Below are positions 42,297 through 50,570 of a DNA stretch of 64,000 nucleotides, one piece after another (position 1 is the first letter of the stretch; each line of letters opens with the position of its first letter). The translations under genes and the position numbers were made by a program. The notes beneath the pieces were generated by a model. It was not told where the DNA came from. It ran no database searches and saw only the letters and a program-made list of their open reading frames with translations. Source of the stretch: Paludibaculum sp. (lineage in GTDB: Bacteria > Acidobacteriota > Terriglobia > Bryobacterales > Bryobacteraceae); NCBI GenBank assembly GCA_029973955.1, contig JARKQJ010000115.1, forward strand, positions 62,001 through 126,000, in the 5' to 3' direction.

Positions 42297-43721
42297 ATGT
42301 CCCGCACCATCACCATCAACCACGTCACGCGCATCGAAGGCCACGCCAGGATCGACATCCATCTGAACGATCAGGGCAAGGTCGCCTCCACTCAGTTCCA
42401 CGTCACGCAGTACCGCGGCTTCGAGAAGTTCGTGGAAGGCCGCCCCTACTACGAGATGCCCGCCATCACCGCGCGCATCTGCGGCATCTGTCCCGTGTCG
42501 CACCTGCTGGCCTCCGTCAAGGCCTGCGACGCCATCATGGCCGTCAGCATCCCGGAAGCCGGACGCCTCCTGCGCGAACTGCTCCATTGCGCCCAGTTCG
42601 TCCAGAGCCACGGCCTCAGCTTCTTCCACCTCTCCGCGCCCGACCTCCTGCTCGGCTTCGACTCCGATCCCAAGCTGCGCAACGTCGTCGGCCTGATCGA
42701 GAAATACCCCGAAGCCGCCCGCGACGGCATCGCTCTGCGCAAGTTCGGCCAGCAGACCATCGAACGCCTCGCCGGCGAGCGCATCCATCCCTCCTGGACC
42801 GTACCCGGCGGCGTGAACCAGCCCATGTCCGCCGACACGCGCGACTGGATTCTCAGCGGCCTCCCGCTCGCCCGCTCCATCATCCGCCGCACCCTGAAAA
42901 CCTTCAAGGCCATGCTCGACGGCTTCCCCGAAGAGGCCGACAGCTTCGGCAACATGCCCACCATGCACGCCGGCCTCTCAGACCATGAGGGCCGCCTGCA
43001 GATCTACGACGGCATCATGCGATTCCGCGATGCCGGCGGCAACGTGGTGGCCTCCTTCGCCAAGCCCACTGAGTACTCCAAGTACATCGGCGAAGCGGCG
43101 CTGTCCGATTCCTACCTCAAGGCCCCTTACTTTAAGCCCCTCGGCTACCCCGAGGGCACCTACCGCGTGGGCCCGCTCGGACGCCTCAACGCCGCCGAAT
43201 CCTGCGGCACGCCGGAAGCCGACCTGGAGCTGGCTGAATACCGCCAGCGCCTCGGCCGCATCGTGCAGAGTTCGTTCTTCTATCACTACGCCCGCCTCAT
43301 CGAGGCCCTCTACGCCAGCGAGCGCATGGAAGAACTGCTCAACATGCCCGAGATCCTCGATACCCACGTCCGCGCCGAAGCCGCGGTCAACTGTCACGAA
43401 GGCGTCGGCATCATCGAGGCCCCCCGCGGCACGCTCCTCCATCACTACAAGGTGGACGAGAAGGGCGCCATGAAGTGGGCCAACCTCATCGTCGCCACCG
43501 GCCACAACAACCTCGCCCTCAACCGCAGCATCCAGCAGGTGGCGGAACGCTTCGTCGACGGCAACGATCTCAAGGAAGGCGCCGTCAATCGCGTCTCCGC
43601 CGTTGTTCGCGCCTACGACCCTTGTTTGAGCTGCTCCACCCACGCCTTCGGGCAAGTTCCCATGCGGATCAGGCTGGTCTCTCCCCGCGGCGAGACTTTG
43701 CGTGAACTCACAACCGGCTGA
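42297..43721 (+). CDS. hoxH: [NiFe]-hydrogenase large subunit, HoxH-like
   Basis: The 474-aa catalytic subunit. Both nickel-binding cysteine pairs are intact: ARICGICPVSH (Cys62, Cys65) and DPCLSCSTH (Cys443, Cys446, ending at His449). The 25 residues after His449 form the tail that a maturation endopeptidase removes after Ni insertion. Overall resemblance is to group 3d bidirectional NAD-linked hydrogenases. The genes for maturation (hypABCDEF and the endopeptidase) are not in the window and must lie elsewhere. A GAGAGGAG ribosome-binding site lies in the 13-bp gap after the HoxY-like gene. Confidence 0.96.
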   Translation: MSRTITINHVTRIEGHARIDIHLNDQGKVASTQFHVTQYRGFEKFVEGRPYYEMPAITARICGICPVSHLLASVKACDAIMAVSIPEAGRLLRELLHCAQFVQSHGLSFFHLSAPDLLLGFDSDPKLRNVVGLIEKYPEAARDGIALRKFGQQTIERLAGERIHPSWTVPGGVNQPMSADTRDWILSGLPLARSIIRRTLKTFKAMLDGFPEEADSFGNMPTMHAGLSDHEGRLQIYDGIMRFRDAGGNVVASFAKPTEYSKYIGEAALSDSYLKAPYFKPLGYPEGTYRVGPLGRLNAAESCGTPEADLELAEYRQRLGRIVQSSFFYHYARLIEALYASERMEELLNMPEILDTHVRAEAAVNCHEGVGIIEAPRGTLLHHYKVDEKGAMKWANLIVATGHNNLALNRSIQQVAERFVDGNDLKEGAVNRVSAVVRAYDPCLSCSTHAFGQVPMRIRLVSPRGETLRELTTG

Positions 43722-43762
43722 AAACCGCCTCCGCGAATGCTCTCTTTGGGACCAATGTCCCA

Positions 43763-43808
43763 GCGGCCGTTCCAGCGCGTAACTGCCTGAACGGCCGCGC
43801 TTTGTTTG
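43763..43808 (+). terminator. Terminator of the hydrogenase operon
   Basis: GCGGCCGTTC (43763-43772) pairs perfectly over ten bases with GAACGGCCGC (43789-43798) around a 16-base loop and is followed by GCTTTGTTTG. It begins 41 bp after the large-subunit stop. The rest of the 43722-43992 gap, the upstream region of the next gene, shows nothing I can assign. Confidence 0.7.
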
Positions 43809-43992
43809 CTCCCGGTCCGAATCCCCGCCCTTTTCCGCCAGTACCAAGGTCCCCCTCCGCTGCTGCTGTCCGCCTCCGGTTTTGTACTGTTACTTTTCCA
43901 CTCCGTACTGAGACCAACCGGCGATTTGCGGGCCAGTATGCGCCCCCTAAGCTGGATTCACAACTGGAAAACACATCACTCGGAGCAAATGA

Positions 43993-44709
43993 ATGAACCT
44001 CAAGTCTGCCCTTAATCTTCTCCTGACATCCACCTTCGCCGTAGCTGCCCTTTCCGCTGCACCCCTCAGCTACACCCTCTCGGGCGGCAATAATAGCCTC
44101 CTGGCCGACGGCGCCTCGAAGACCTACACCTCCGGCGGCGTCACTCTCACCATCACCGGCTGGAGCCTCGCCACCAGTGGTTCTTCGTTTGCTACCGGCT
44201 CTCTCGGCCTCTGGTCGCCCGGCGTCGGCGTCTGCAACGATGCCGAGCGCGCCAACTGCACCTCAAACTCCCACACCGTCGACAACTTCTCCGGTTACGA
44301 CTTCGTCCTCTTCCAGTTCAGCGCCCCCGTGCAAGGCGCCTCCATCTCTCTCGCCACTTTCGGCGACACCGATGCGTCCTACTGGACCAGCTCCACGAAC
44401 TTCACCGCCAGCAGCCTGGCCGGCAAGACCACCAACACGCTCTCCTCGCTCGGCTTCGGCGGCATGACCACCAACTCCGGCGGCAACGTCAACCGCACCG
44501 TCAACATCAGCGGCACCGGCATCACCTCCATCCTGTTTGGCTCGGCGCTGCCCACCCCCGATGGCACCTACGACTACTTCAAGATCTCCGGTGTTGCCGG
44601 CGAAACCTGCCCCCCTCCCGGCCAGGTTCCTGAGCCCTCCACCTTTGCCCTGCTCGGCGGATCCCTGGTCGGCCTCAGCGTGGCCATCCGCCGCCGCCAG
44701 CGCGCCTGA
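43993..44709 (+). CDS. PEP-CTERM sorted protein
   Basis: A 238-aa exported protein. The ATG has CGGAG eight bases upstream. The signal peptide is LNLLLTSTFAVAALSAAPLS. The mature part is rich in Ser, Thr, Gly and Asn, a beta-rich surface type, and ends with the sorting tail QVPEPSTFALLGGSLVGLSV plus the Arg-rich end RRRQRA. One internal Cys pair (GVCNDAERANC) may form a disulfide. Sorting would need an exosortase encoded elsewhere. It is separated from the hydrogenase operon by a terminator and ends at a strong hairpin. Confidence 0.87.
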   Translation: MNLKSALNLLLTSTFAVAALSAAPLSYTLSGGNNSLLADGASKTYTSGGVTLTITGWSLATSGSSFATGSLGLWSPGVGVCNDAERANCTSNSHTVDNFSGYDFVLFQFSAPVQGASISLATFGDTDASYWTSSTNFTASSLAGKTTNTLSSLGFGGMTTNSGGNVNRTVNISGTGITSILFGSALPTPDGTYDYFKISGVAGETCPPPGQVPEPSTFALLGGSLVGLSVAIRRRQRA

Positions 44710-44751
44710 CTACTCCAACCGGAGCGTGTTTCATCCGGTCGTTATGCGAAA

Positions 44752-44784
44752 GGGCCCGGGTCTTCCCCGGGCCCTCTTCGTCTC
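44752..44784. terminator. Bidirectional terminator
   Basis: GGGCCCGGG (44752-44760) and CCCGGGCCC (44766-44774) form a perfect nine-bp stem with loop TCTTC, followed by TCTTCGTCT on the plus strand and by TTTCGC on the minus strand. It lies between convergent genes and probably serves both. Confidence 0.8.
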
Positions 44785-44801
44785 TATCCGCTGATTTCCG
44801 G

Positions 44802-45458
44802 CTACTGCTTCACCGCCACCAGGCGCACCACGGGCGCCCGCCCCTCCGGCCCGTTGGACCATTCAGCGGCCATCATCCTGTCCTCATAACGCACGATGCG
44901 CAGCTTGTCGTACACGCGCAGTAGTTGGTTGTCCAGGTAGCCCGCCGGCCCGCCATTCACCGGGCGCACGCCCATCGCCTGCACCTCCGCGTGATGGCCT
45001 TCCACAATCAGCATCCCGCCCGGCTTCAGCGCGTCGATCAGCTTCTTGGAACTGCGCACGGCCACCAGATTCACATACATGCACACGATCAGGTCGTAGC
45101 GGCCGCGGCCCAGGTCCATCTTCTCCACGTCCCCGGCCCGCGCGTCAAACTCCACTTTCAGCTTCGCCGCTTCCTGCTGCGCCTGCTTCACGGCCGCCTC
45201 GGCGATGTCGATGCCGGTCACCTTCCAGCCCTTGCGCGCCAGGTAGATCGAGTTCCGTCCGTTGCCCATGCCCACGTCCAGTGCAGTGCCCGGCTTCAGG
45301 CTCGCCGTCGCTTCCAGCACCAGGTTGCTGGGGTTCACCGGCACCTTGGCATCCGGGTTCAGATAAAACTGATCCCACCTCTGCGCATTCGCCTTCTTGT
45401 TCTGTGCCTCCAGCGGGCAGAGGCCCGCCAGAATCACCAGTGTCCACAGGATTCTCAT
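44802..45458 (-). CDS. Class I SAM-dependent methyltransferase-like protein with signal peptide
   Basis: A 218-aa protein. The ATG at 45458 overlaps the stop of the upstream gene (ATGA). The Rossmann-like methyltransferase core shows motif I LDVGMGNGRNSIYLA (about 70), the acidic GIDIAEAAVKQA and RYDLIVCMYVNLV, then KPGGMLIVEGHH. Unexpectedly, the N-terminus is a hydrophobic leader (MRILWTLVILAGLCPLEAQ) predicting export, where S-adenosylmethionine is not normally available. Either it is membrane-tethered facing the cytoplasm or the exported form does something else. It is coupled to a copper-protein gene, so a role in metal or metalloid detoxification is possible. Confidence 0.82.
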   Translation of the reverse strand: MRILWTLVILAGLCPLEAQNKKANAQRWDQFYLNPDAKVPVNPSNLVLEATASLKPGTALDVGMGNGRNSIYLARKGWKVTGIDIAEAAVKQAQQEAAKLKVEFDARAGDVEKMDLGRGRYDLIVCMYVNLVAVRSSKKLIDALKPGGMLIVEGHHAEVQAMGVRPVNGGPAGYLDNQLLRVYDKLRIVRYEDRMMAAEWSNGPEGRAPVVRLVAVKQ

Positions 45459-45772
45459 GCTTGCTCCACAATGATGCCAGTCAGCCAGTAGTAAAGATCG
45501 TTGACGCAGACCGTTGCGCGGAACTTCGTCTTCTCTTGCAGCTTGGCGAATTCCGCGGGCTCCGGCACCGGAAACTCCATCGTCATCGCCTCCATCCAAC
45601 CCTCAATCTTCTCATGCTGTACCACCGCCACCCGGGCCTCCGGCCGCATCCGCAGCACCACGCCGCGCACCTGGTAACGCTTCTTCGGCTCGCCGTACTC
45701 AAACTCGGGCTTCTTCTTCGAGCACGCGGCCGCGCCCAGGAGCGCACCCGCCATCCACGTCCTTCTCTTCAT
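45455..45772 (-). CDS. CusF-like copper-binding lipoprotein candidate
   Basis: A 105-aa protein with the leader MKRRTWMAGALLGAAACS, ending in a probable lipobox Cys17 (a twin-Arg pair is also present). The rest is one small beta-barrel domain: YQVRGVVLRMRPEARVAVVQ, then GWMEAMTMEFPVPE, whose Trp and Met-Thr-Met match the Cu(I) site of CusF-type domains. It would bind copper in the periplasm. It lies 9 bp after the acyl-CoA dehydrogenase stop and overlaps the methyltransferase-like gene by 4 bp. Confidence 0.8.
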   Translation of the reverse strand: MKRRTWMAGALLGAAACSKKKPEFEYGEPKKRYQVRGVVLRMRPEARVAVVQHEKIEGWMEAMTMEFPVPEPAEFAKLQEKTKFRATVCVNDLYYWLTGIIVEQA

Positions 45773-45781
45773 GCCGCTCCT

Positions 45782-46951
45782 TTACTTGTAGGCCGCCACG
45801 CCCGTCACCCGCTCGCCGATCACCAGCGCGTGAATGTGGTCCGTTCCTTCGTAAGTCTTCACCGTTTCCAGGTTGCACAGGTGCCGCATCAGCGGGTAAT
45901 CGTCCGTAATGCCGTTGGCGCCCAGCAGGTCGCGCGACAGGCGGGCGCACTCCAGCGCCATCGCCACATTGTTCCGCTTCAGCATGGAAATGTGGGCAAA
46001 ATCGAGCTGTTTGCGGTCTTTCAGCCGCCCGCAGTGCAGCGCCAGCAACTGCCCCTTGGTGATCTCAGTGATCATCCAGGCCAGCTTCTCCTGCACCAGT
46101 TGATGCGAAGCGATCGGCCGCCCGTCAAACTGCTTCCTCTCCACCGAATACTGCCGCGCCGTTTCAAAACAGTCCATCGCCGCGCCCAGCACTCCCCAGC
46201 CGATGCCGTACCGCGCCTGCGACAGACAGCCTAGGGCCGCCTTCAGCCCGATCGCCTCCGGCAGCCGCATCGATTCCGGAATCCGGCACTCCGCCAGCGA
46301 GAGCGAAGACGTCACCGACGCGCGCATCGATAGTTTGCCGTGGATGTCGGCGGCGCTATAGCCCGGAGTCCCGCGCTCCACCAGGAAGCCGCGCACTCCC
46401 TCTGATGTTCGTGCCCAAACTACCGCCAGATCCGCCGCCGTGCCGTTTGTAATCCAGGTCTTCTCGCCGTTCAAAATCCAGCCGCCGCCATCGCGCACCG
46501 CCGTAGTGGTCATGCCGCCCGGGTTCGAGCCGAACCCCGGCTCGGTCAGTCCGAAGCACCCCACCATCTCGCCCGTCGCCAGTTTCGGCAGGTACTTCTG
46601 TTTCTGCTCTTCGCTGCCGTAGGTGAGCACCGGCCACATCACCAGGGCGCCCTGCACGCTCACAAAGCTGCGGATGCCGGAGTCTCCCCGCTCCAACTCC
46701 TGCATGATCAGGCCGTAGTCCACGTTGCTCAGGCCCGCCGCGCCGTAGCCTTCCAGGTTCGCCCCGAAGAACCCCATCTCGCCCATCTCAGGGATCAGCT
46801 CCGCCGGAAAGCGGCCCTCGTTGTAGCAATCCTTGATCAGCGGCATCAGCCGCTCATCCACCCACTGCCTCACCGATTGCCGGACGAGTTTCTCTTCATC
46901 TGAAAGGAGAGAGTCCACGTGGAGGTAATCGACACCGCGAAAAGACGGCAT
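45782..46951 (-). CDS. Acyl-CoA dehydrogenase, glutaryl-CoA dehydrogenase-like
   Basis: A 389-aa flavoprotein that oxidises acyl-CoA thioesters, passing electrons to ETF. The FAD and substrate segments GCFGLTEPGFGSNPGGMTT and WILNGEKTWITNGTAADLAV, the LGANGITDDYPLMRHL helix and the catalytic Glu in VKTYEGTDHIHALVIG are all present; this last form is characteristic of glutaryl-CoA dehydrogenases, which also decarboxylate to crotonyl-CoA. It would act in lysine or aromatic catabolism. No other gene of that pathway is nearby, and its coupling to the copper-protein genes seems functionally unrelated. Confidence 0.92.
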   Translation of the reverse strand: MPSFRGVDYLHVDSLLSDEEKLVRQSVRQWVDERLMPLIKDCYNEGRFPAELIPEMGEMGFFGANLEGYGAAGLSNVDYGLIMQELERGDSGIRSFVSVQGALVMWPVLTYGSEEQKQKYLPKLATGEMVGCFGLTEPGFGSNPGGMTTTAVRDGGGWILNGEKTWITNGTAADLAVVWARTSEGVRGFLVERGTPGYSAADIHGKLSMRASVTSSLSLAECRIPESMRLPEAIGLKAALGCLSQARYGIGWGVLGAAMDCFETARQYSVERKQFDGRPIASHQLVQEKLAWMITEITKGQLLALHCGRLKDRKQLDFAHISMLKRNNVAMALECARLSRDLLGANGITDDYPLMRHLCNLETVKTYEGTDHIHALVIGERVTGVAAYK

Positions 46952-47020
46952 ATGCCTCTATCATATGCCTCCTACTCCCAGTGAGAGATCCCCGCCGCGG
47001 AGAGCACTAATGCTTCCAGG

Positions 47021-48757
47021 ATGTGGCTTCTCCTCATCGCATTCCTGAGCGGACCCGTGTCTGCTGACTCAGCCGCCAACGGCGCTTACGCCGACCTGCG
47101 CGCGGCACGCTACGACAGCGCTATCGCCCAGTTCCGCCTCGCGTTGAACCTGGGGCCGGCGCCCGTTCATCTCCGCAAGGACCTTGCCTATGCTCTGCTC
47201 AAGCGCGGCGACCGCGAAGAGGCCCGCGATGAGTTCGAACGCGTCTTCGCCGCCGATCCCCACGACGAGCAGGCCGCTCTCGAGTTCGCCTTCCTCTGTT
47301 ACGAAACCGGCCGCCCCCAGGCCGCCCGCCGCACGTTCTCCAAACTCAAGGCCTCCCGGGATCCGGCCGTCCAAGCCACCGCCGCTCAGGCGTTTGCCTC
47401 CGTCGATACGCCTTTGCGGGAGGGCATCGCCCGCTGGACGGAGGCCATCCGCCTCGCCCCTCGCCAGTGGTCCGCGCATGAAGAACTGGCGCGGCTGGCG
47501 GAGGCGGCAGACCGTCTGCCGTTAGCCGCCGAGCACTACGAAATCGCCTGGCGCCTGCGGCCCTCTCAGGACAGCCTGCTGATCGATCTGGCCCGCGTCT
47601 GGCTCGCCTTGGGTGAAGAGAACAAGGCCCGCCGCGCCCTGGTCCTCGCCTGGCGCTCCGGTCCGCCGCGCGTCGCCGAAACCGCCCGCGAATCGCTCAA
47701 TGGCGCCATGCCGGCCCTCTCCGATGCTGCTCTCTCTCCACCCGAGCCGCTCCATGAGGAAGTGCTTTCGGCTCCGCCCCTGCCCGCCCTCGAGATGGCG
47801 GAACGCTCTCTGGCCAGCAGCTATATCCAGGACGCCTATCGTTTCTTCCGGCTGGCTTACGAAGAAAACCCCGGCGACGCCGGCGTGGCCTACAAACTCG
47901 GCCTCACGTCGAATCTGTTGCGCCAGGACCGCGAAGCTCTTCGCTGGTTCGACATCGCCCGCAAGTCGCCCGACTCGTCCATCTCGCGCCAGGCGAACTC
48001 CGCTTATGAGAAACTCGCCCCCGAGTTCCGCAGCTTCTCTTTCAGCGCCTGGAGCATCCCCTTCTATTCCTCGCGTTGGAACGGGGCCTTCCTCTATGGC
48101 CAGGTGAAGGCCGAGTGGCACCCTCCTCGTTCCATCTTCACGCCGTATCTATCGGCGCGCCTCGTCGGCGACACCACCGGCGAGCGTAAAGGCATGCCTC
48201 CGGGCCTCCAGTTCCTCTCAGAAAACAGCGTCATCGCCGCCGCCGGCCTGCGCGCGCGGATCTCCTCCAACGTCTTCGCATGGGGCGAAGCGGGCCAGGC
48301 CTTCAACTACCACGGCGGCCAGTACGGCCGGCCGCGCTTCCAGCCCGACTACCGCGCCGGCATCGCAGCGCTGAAGGGCTGGGGCCGCCTCCTAGGCTCC
48401 GCCCAACCCGGACTCTTCCACGAAACCAACGCCGATGGCGTCTATGCCAGCCGCTTCCACGATGACATGATCCTTTACCTCCAGAACCGCACCGGCCGCA
48501 CCTTCGCCCGCTCCGCCTCCGGCTGGCAGGCCCAGGCCTTCGCCGTCTGGAACCTCACCGTCGACCGGCGCGGCGAATACTGGGGCAATTACGCCGAGGC
48601 CGGCGCCGGCGTCCGCCTCGTCTTGCCCGCGCTGCCGCGCGGCGTCTCTTTCCGCACGGAATTCGTGCGCGGAGTGCACCTCCAGAACCAATCCAACCCC
48701 TGGGGCCCCAACTATTGGGACTTCCGATCCGGTATGTGGTATGCGTTTTCTCACTAG
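47021..48757 (+). CDS. Exported TPR protein with C-terminal beta-barrel-like domain
   Basis: A 578-aa protein with a short signal peptide (MWLLLIAFLSGPVSA). Residues about 20-330 are tetratricopeptide repeats (LRAARYDSAIAQFRLALNLG; AYALLKRGDREEARDEFERV; further repeats to about 330). The C-terminal part (about 340-578) alternates aromatic and small residues in beta-strand pattern (FTPYLSARLVGDT, VFAWGEAGQAFNYH) and ends WDFRSGMWYAFSH, as an outer-membrane strand would. TPR plus barrel is the plan of PgaA/BcsC/NfrA-type polysaccharide or phage-receptor porins; the match is by architecture only. It overlaps the next gene by 17 bp. Confidence 0.72.
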   Translation: MWLLLIAFLSGPVSADSAANGAYADLRAARYDSAIAQFRLALNLGPAPVHLRKDLAYALLKRGDREEARDEFERVFAADPHDEQAALEFAFLCYETGRPQAARRTFSKLKASRDPAVQATAAQAFASVDTPLREGIARWTEAIRLAPRQWSAHEELARLAEAADRLPLAAEHYEIAWRLRPSQDSLLIDLARVWLALGEENKARRALVLAWRSGPPRVAETARESLNGAMPALSDAALSPPEPLHEEVLSAPPLPALEMAERSLASSYIQDAYRFFRLAYEENPGDAGVAYKLGLTSNLLRQDREALRWFDIARKSPDSSISRQANSAYEKLAPEFRSFSFSAWSIPFYSSRWNGAFLYGQVKAEWHPPRSIFTPYLSARLVGDTTGERKGMPPGLQFLSENSVIAAAGLRARISSNVFAWGEAGQAFNYHGGQYGRPRFQPDYRAGIAALKGWGRLLGSAQPGLFHETNADGVYASRFHDDMILYLQNRTGRTFARSASGWQAQAFAVWNLTVDRRGEYWGNYAEAGAGVRLVLPALPRGVSFRTEFVRGVHLQNQSNPWGPNYWDFRSGMWYAFSH

Positions 48758-50570
48758 CTTTCTTCTGATCGCCGCCAGCTTGCCGCTTCAGGCCTCCTGG
48801 CCACGCGTGCTTGCCGCCAGCGGTCTTGACGCCTCTTCCGTCACCACCCTCGAAGGCGCCTCCGCTCAGTCCCGCGCCTATGGCTTCCACCTCGCGCCCT
48901 CCGGCGAGACCGTGGAGGTCCGCTCGCTCGTCGACTCCATCCAGCCGGCACTCCAGATCGTCTGGGCCATGCCCCTCCAGGTCCCCCGTTTCGAGGTGCC
49001 AGCCGAGGCCGTGGTCTTCAGCCGCGAGCGCTGGACCGGCGCGCCGCTGGCCGCCGGCTTCCGCCGCGGCGCCCACGTCGTCTTCTGGACTGCCACGCCG
49101 CTCGGCGAACGCGGCTATGAACGCTATCCCTACATCCCTCAGGCGCTGCACGAACTGGGGCTGCGGCCCCGGTCCGAAAGCCGTTCCCTGTGGGCCTTCT
49201 TCGACTCTTCTTACCGCCTGCGCGCCGATCCGGAATACCTCGCCGAGCGCTGGCGCCGCGGCGGCATCGCCGCCCTGCACATTGCCGCCTTGCACTACTG
49301 GGAGCCCGAACCACAGCGCGACGCCAGGCTGGCCGCTCTTATAGAAGCCTGCCACCGCCACGCCATCTCCACCTATGCCTGGGTGGAACTGCCGCATGTC
49401 AGCGAGGAGTTCTGGCGCCGGCACCCGGAGTGGCGCGAACAGACCGCCGCCGGTCAGGACGCCCACCTCGATTGGCGCCGCCTCATGAACCTCGCCAATC
49501 CCGATTGCTCCGCCGCCGTCTCCTCCGGTCTCACCGGCTTGCTCCAGCGCTTCGATTGGGATGGCGTCAATCTGGGCGAGCTTTACTTCGAGTCGCTCGA
49601 AGGCTACCTGAACCCGGCGCGCTTCACGCCGTTCAACGCCGATGTCCGGCGCCGCTTCCAGGCGTTGTCCGGAGTGGATCCCAAGGAGTTCTACGATCCG
49701 CAATCACCCGCCTACCATCAGCGCGACGTGCGGCCCATGAAGCGCTTCCTGGAGTTCCGCGCCGATCTGGCCGAAGAGCTCCAAAGCCAGTGGCTCGAAC
49801 GCATTCAGCGGATCCGCCGCGAAAAGCCCTGGCTCGACATCGCGCTCACCCATGTCGACGACCGCTTCGACACCACCATGCGCGAAGCCCTCGGCGCCGA
49901 CGCCGCCCGAATCGTGCCCGCCGCCGCACGCCACTCCGCCACCTTCCTCATCGAAGATCCCGCCACCATCTGGCACCTCGGCCCGGAACGCTACGAAGAG
50001 ATCGCCCGGCGCTATGCCGGCATCGCACCGCCGGAAGCGCGTCTGGCCATCGATCTCAACATAGTTGCCCGCTATCAGGACGTCTACCCCACCCGTCAGC
50101 AGACTGGTTCGGAACTCCTCCAGTTGGTGCGCGCCGCCGCCAGCAGTTTCCCCCGCGTCGCCCTCTACTTCGAGAACTCCATCCTCGCCCCGGACTGGCC
50201 GCTCCTCGCCGCTGCCGCCTCTCCTGCCCATGTGGAGACCGGCGCTGCACACCGCTGGACTCTCCATGCCAAGGCTGCCGCCGCCGTCAACTACCCAGGC
50301 TGCGCGCTGGTCAACGGCAAGCCCTGGCCCGTCGCTTCAGCCGGCATGCCCCTACTGCCGCGCGGAGAGTGGACCCTGTCGCCCTGCACCGAGCCGCACA
50401 CCCCGCTCCTCTCGGATTTCAACGGAGAACTACTGAGTGCCGAACTCGTGCAGGGCCGCCTGCGCATCGAGTACGAAAGCCAGGCCCGCGCCATCGCCAT
50501 TCCGTCGAACGACTCGAAACCGATCCTCCTGCCCCCAGGCCGCCACACCGTCTGGATCGGCGAGCCATAG
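48741..50570 (+). CDS. Exported TIM-barrel glycoside hydrolase-like protein
   Basis: A 609-aa protein with a signal peptide (MRFLTSFLLIAASLPLQA). The central part (about 165-450) looks like a TIM barrel of the hydrolase-like kind found in the C-terminal half of PgaB: GIAALHIAALHYWEPE, HAISTYAWVELPHVSEEFW, FDWDGVNLGELYFESLEGY (candidate acids) and PWLDIALTHVDDRFD. I cannot assign a family with confidence. The C-terminus (about 510-609) looks like a beta-sandwich. It is coupled to the TPR/barrel gene, so the pair may process and export a polysaccharide. Three decayed copies of its 3' end follow the stop codon. Confidence 0.65.
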   Translation: MRFLTSFLLIAASLPLQASWPRVLAASGLDASSVTTLEGASAQSRAYGFHLAPSGETVEVRSLVDSIQPALQIVWAMPLQVPRFEVPAEAVVFSRERWTGAPLAAGFRRGAHVVFWTATPLGERGYERYPYIPQALHELGLRPRSESRSLWAFFDSSYRLRADPEYLAERWRRGGIAALHIAALHYWEPEPQRDARLAALIEACHRHAISTYAWVELPHVSEEFWRRHPEWREQTAAGQDAHLDWRRLMNLANPDCSAAVSSGLTGLLQRFDWDGVNLGELYFESLEGYLNPARFTPFNADVRRRFQALSGVDPKEFYDPQSPAYHQRDVRPMKRFLEFRADLAEELQSQWLERIQRIRREKPWLDIALTHVDDRFDTTMREALGADAARIVPAAARHSATFLIEDPATIWHLGPERYEEIARRYAGIAPPEARLAIDLNIVARYQDVYPTRQQTGSELLQLVRAAASSFPRVALYFENSILAPDWPLLAAAASPAHVETGAAHRWTLHAKAAAAVNYPGCALVNGKPWPVASAGMPLLPRGEWTLSPCTEPHTPLLSDFNGELLSAELVQGRLRIEYESQARAIAIPSNDSKPILLPPGRHTVWIGEP

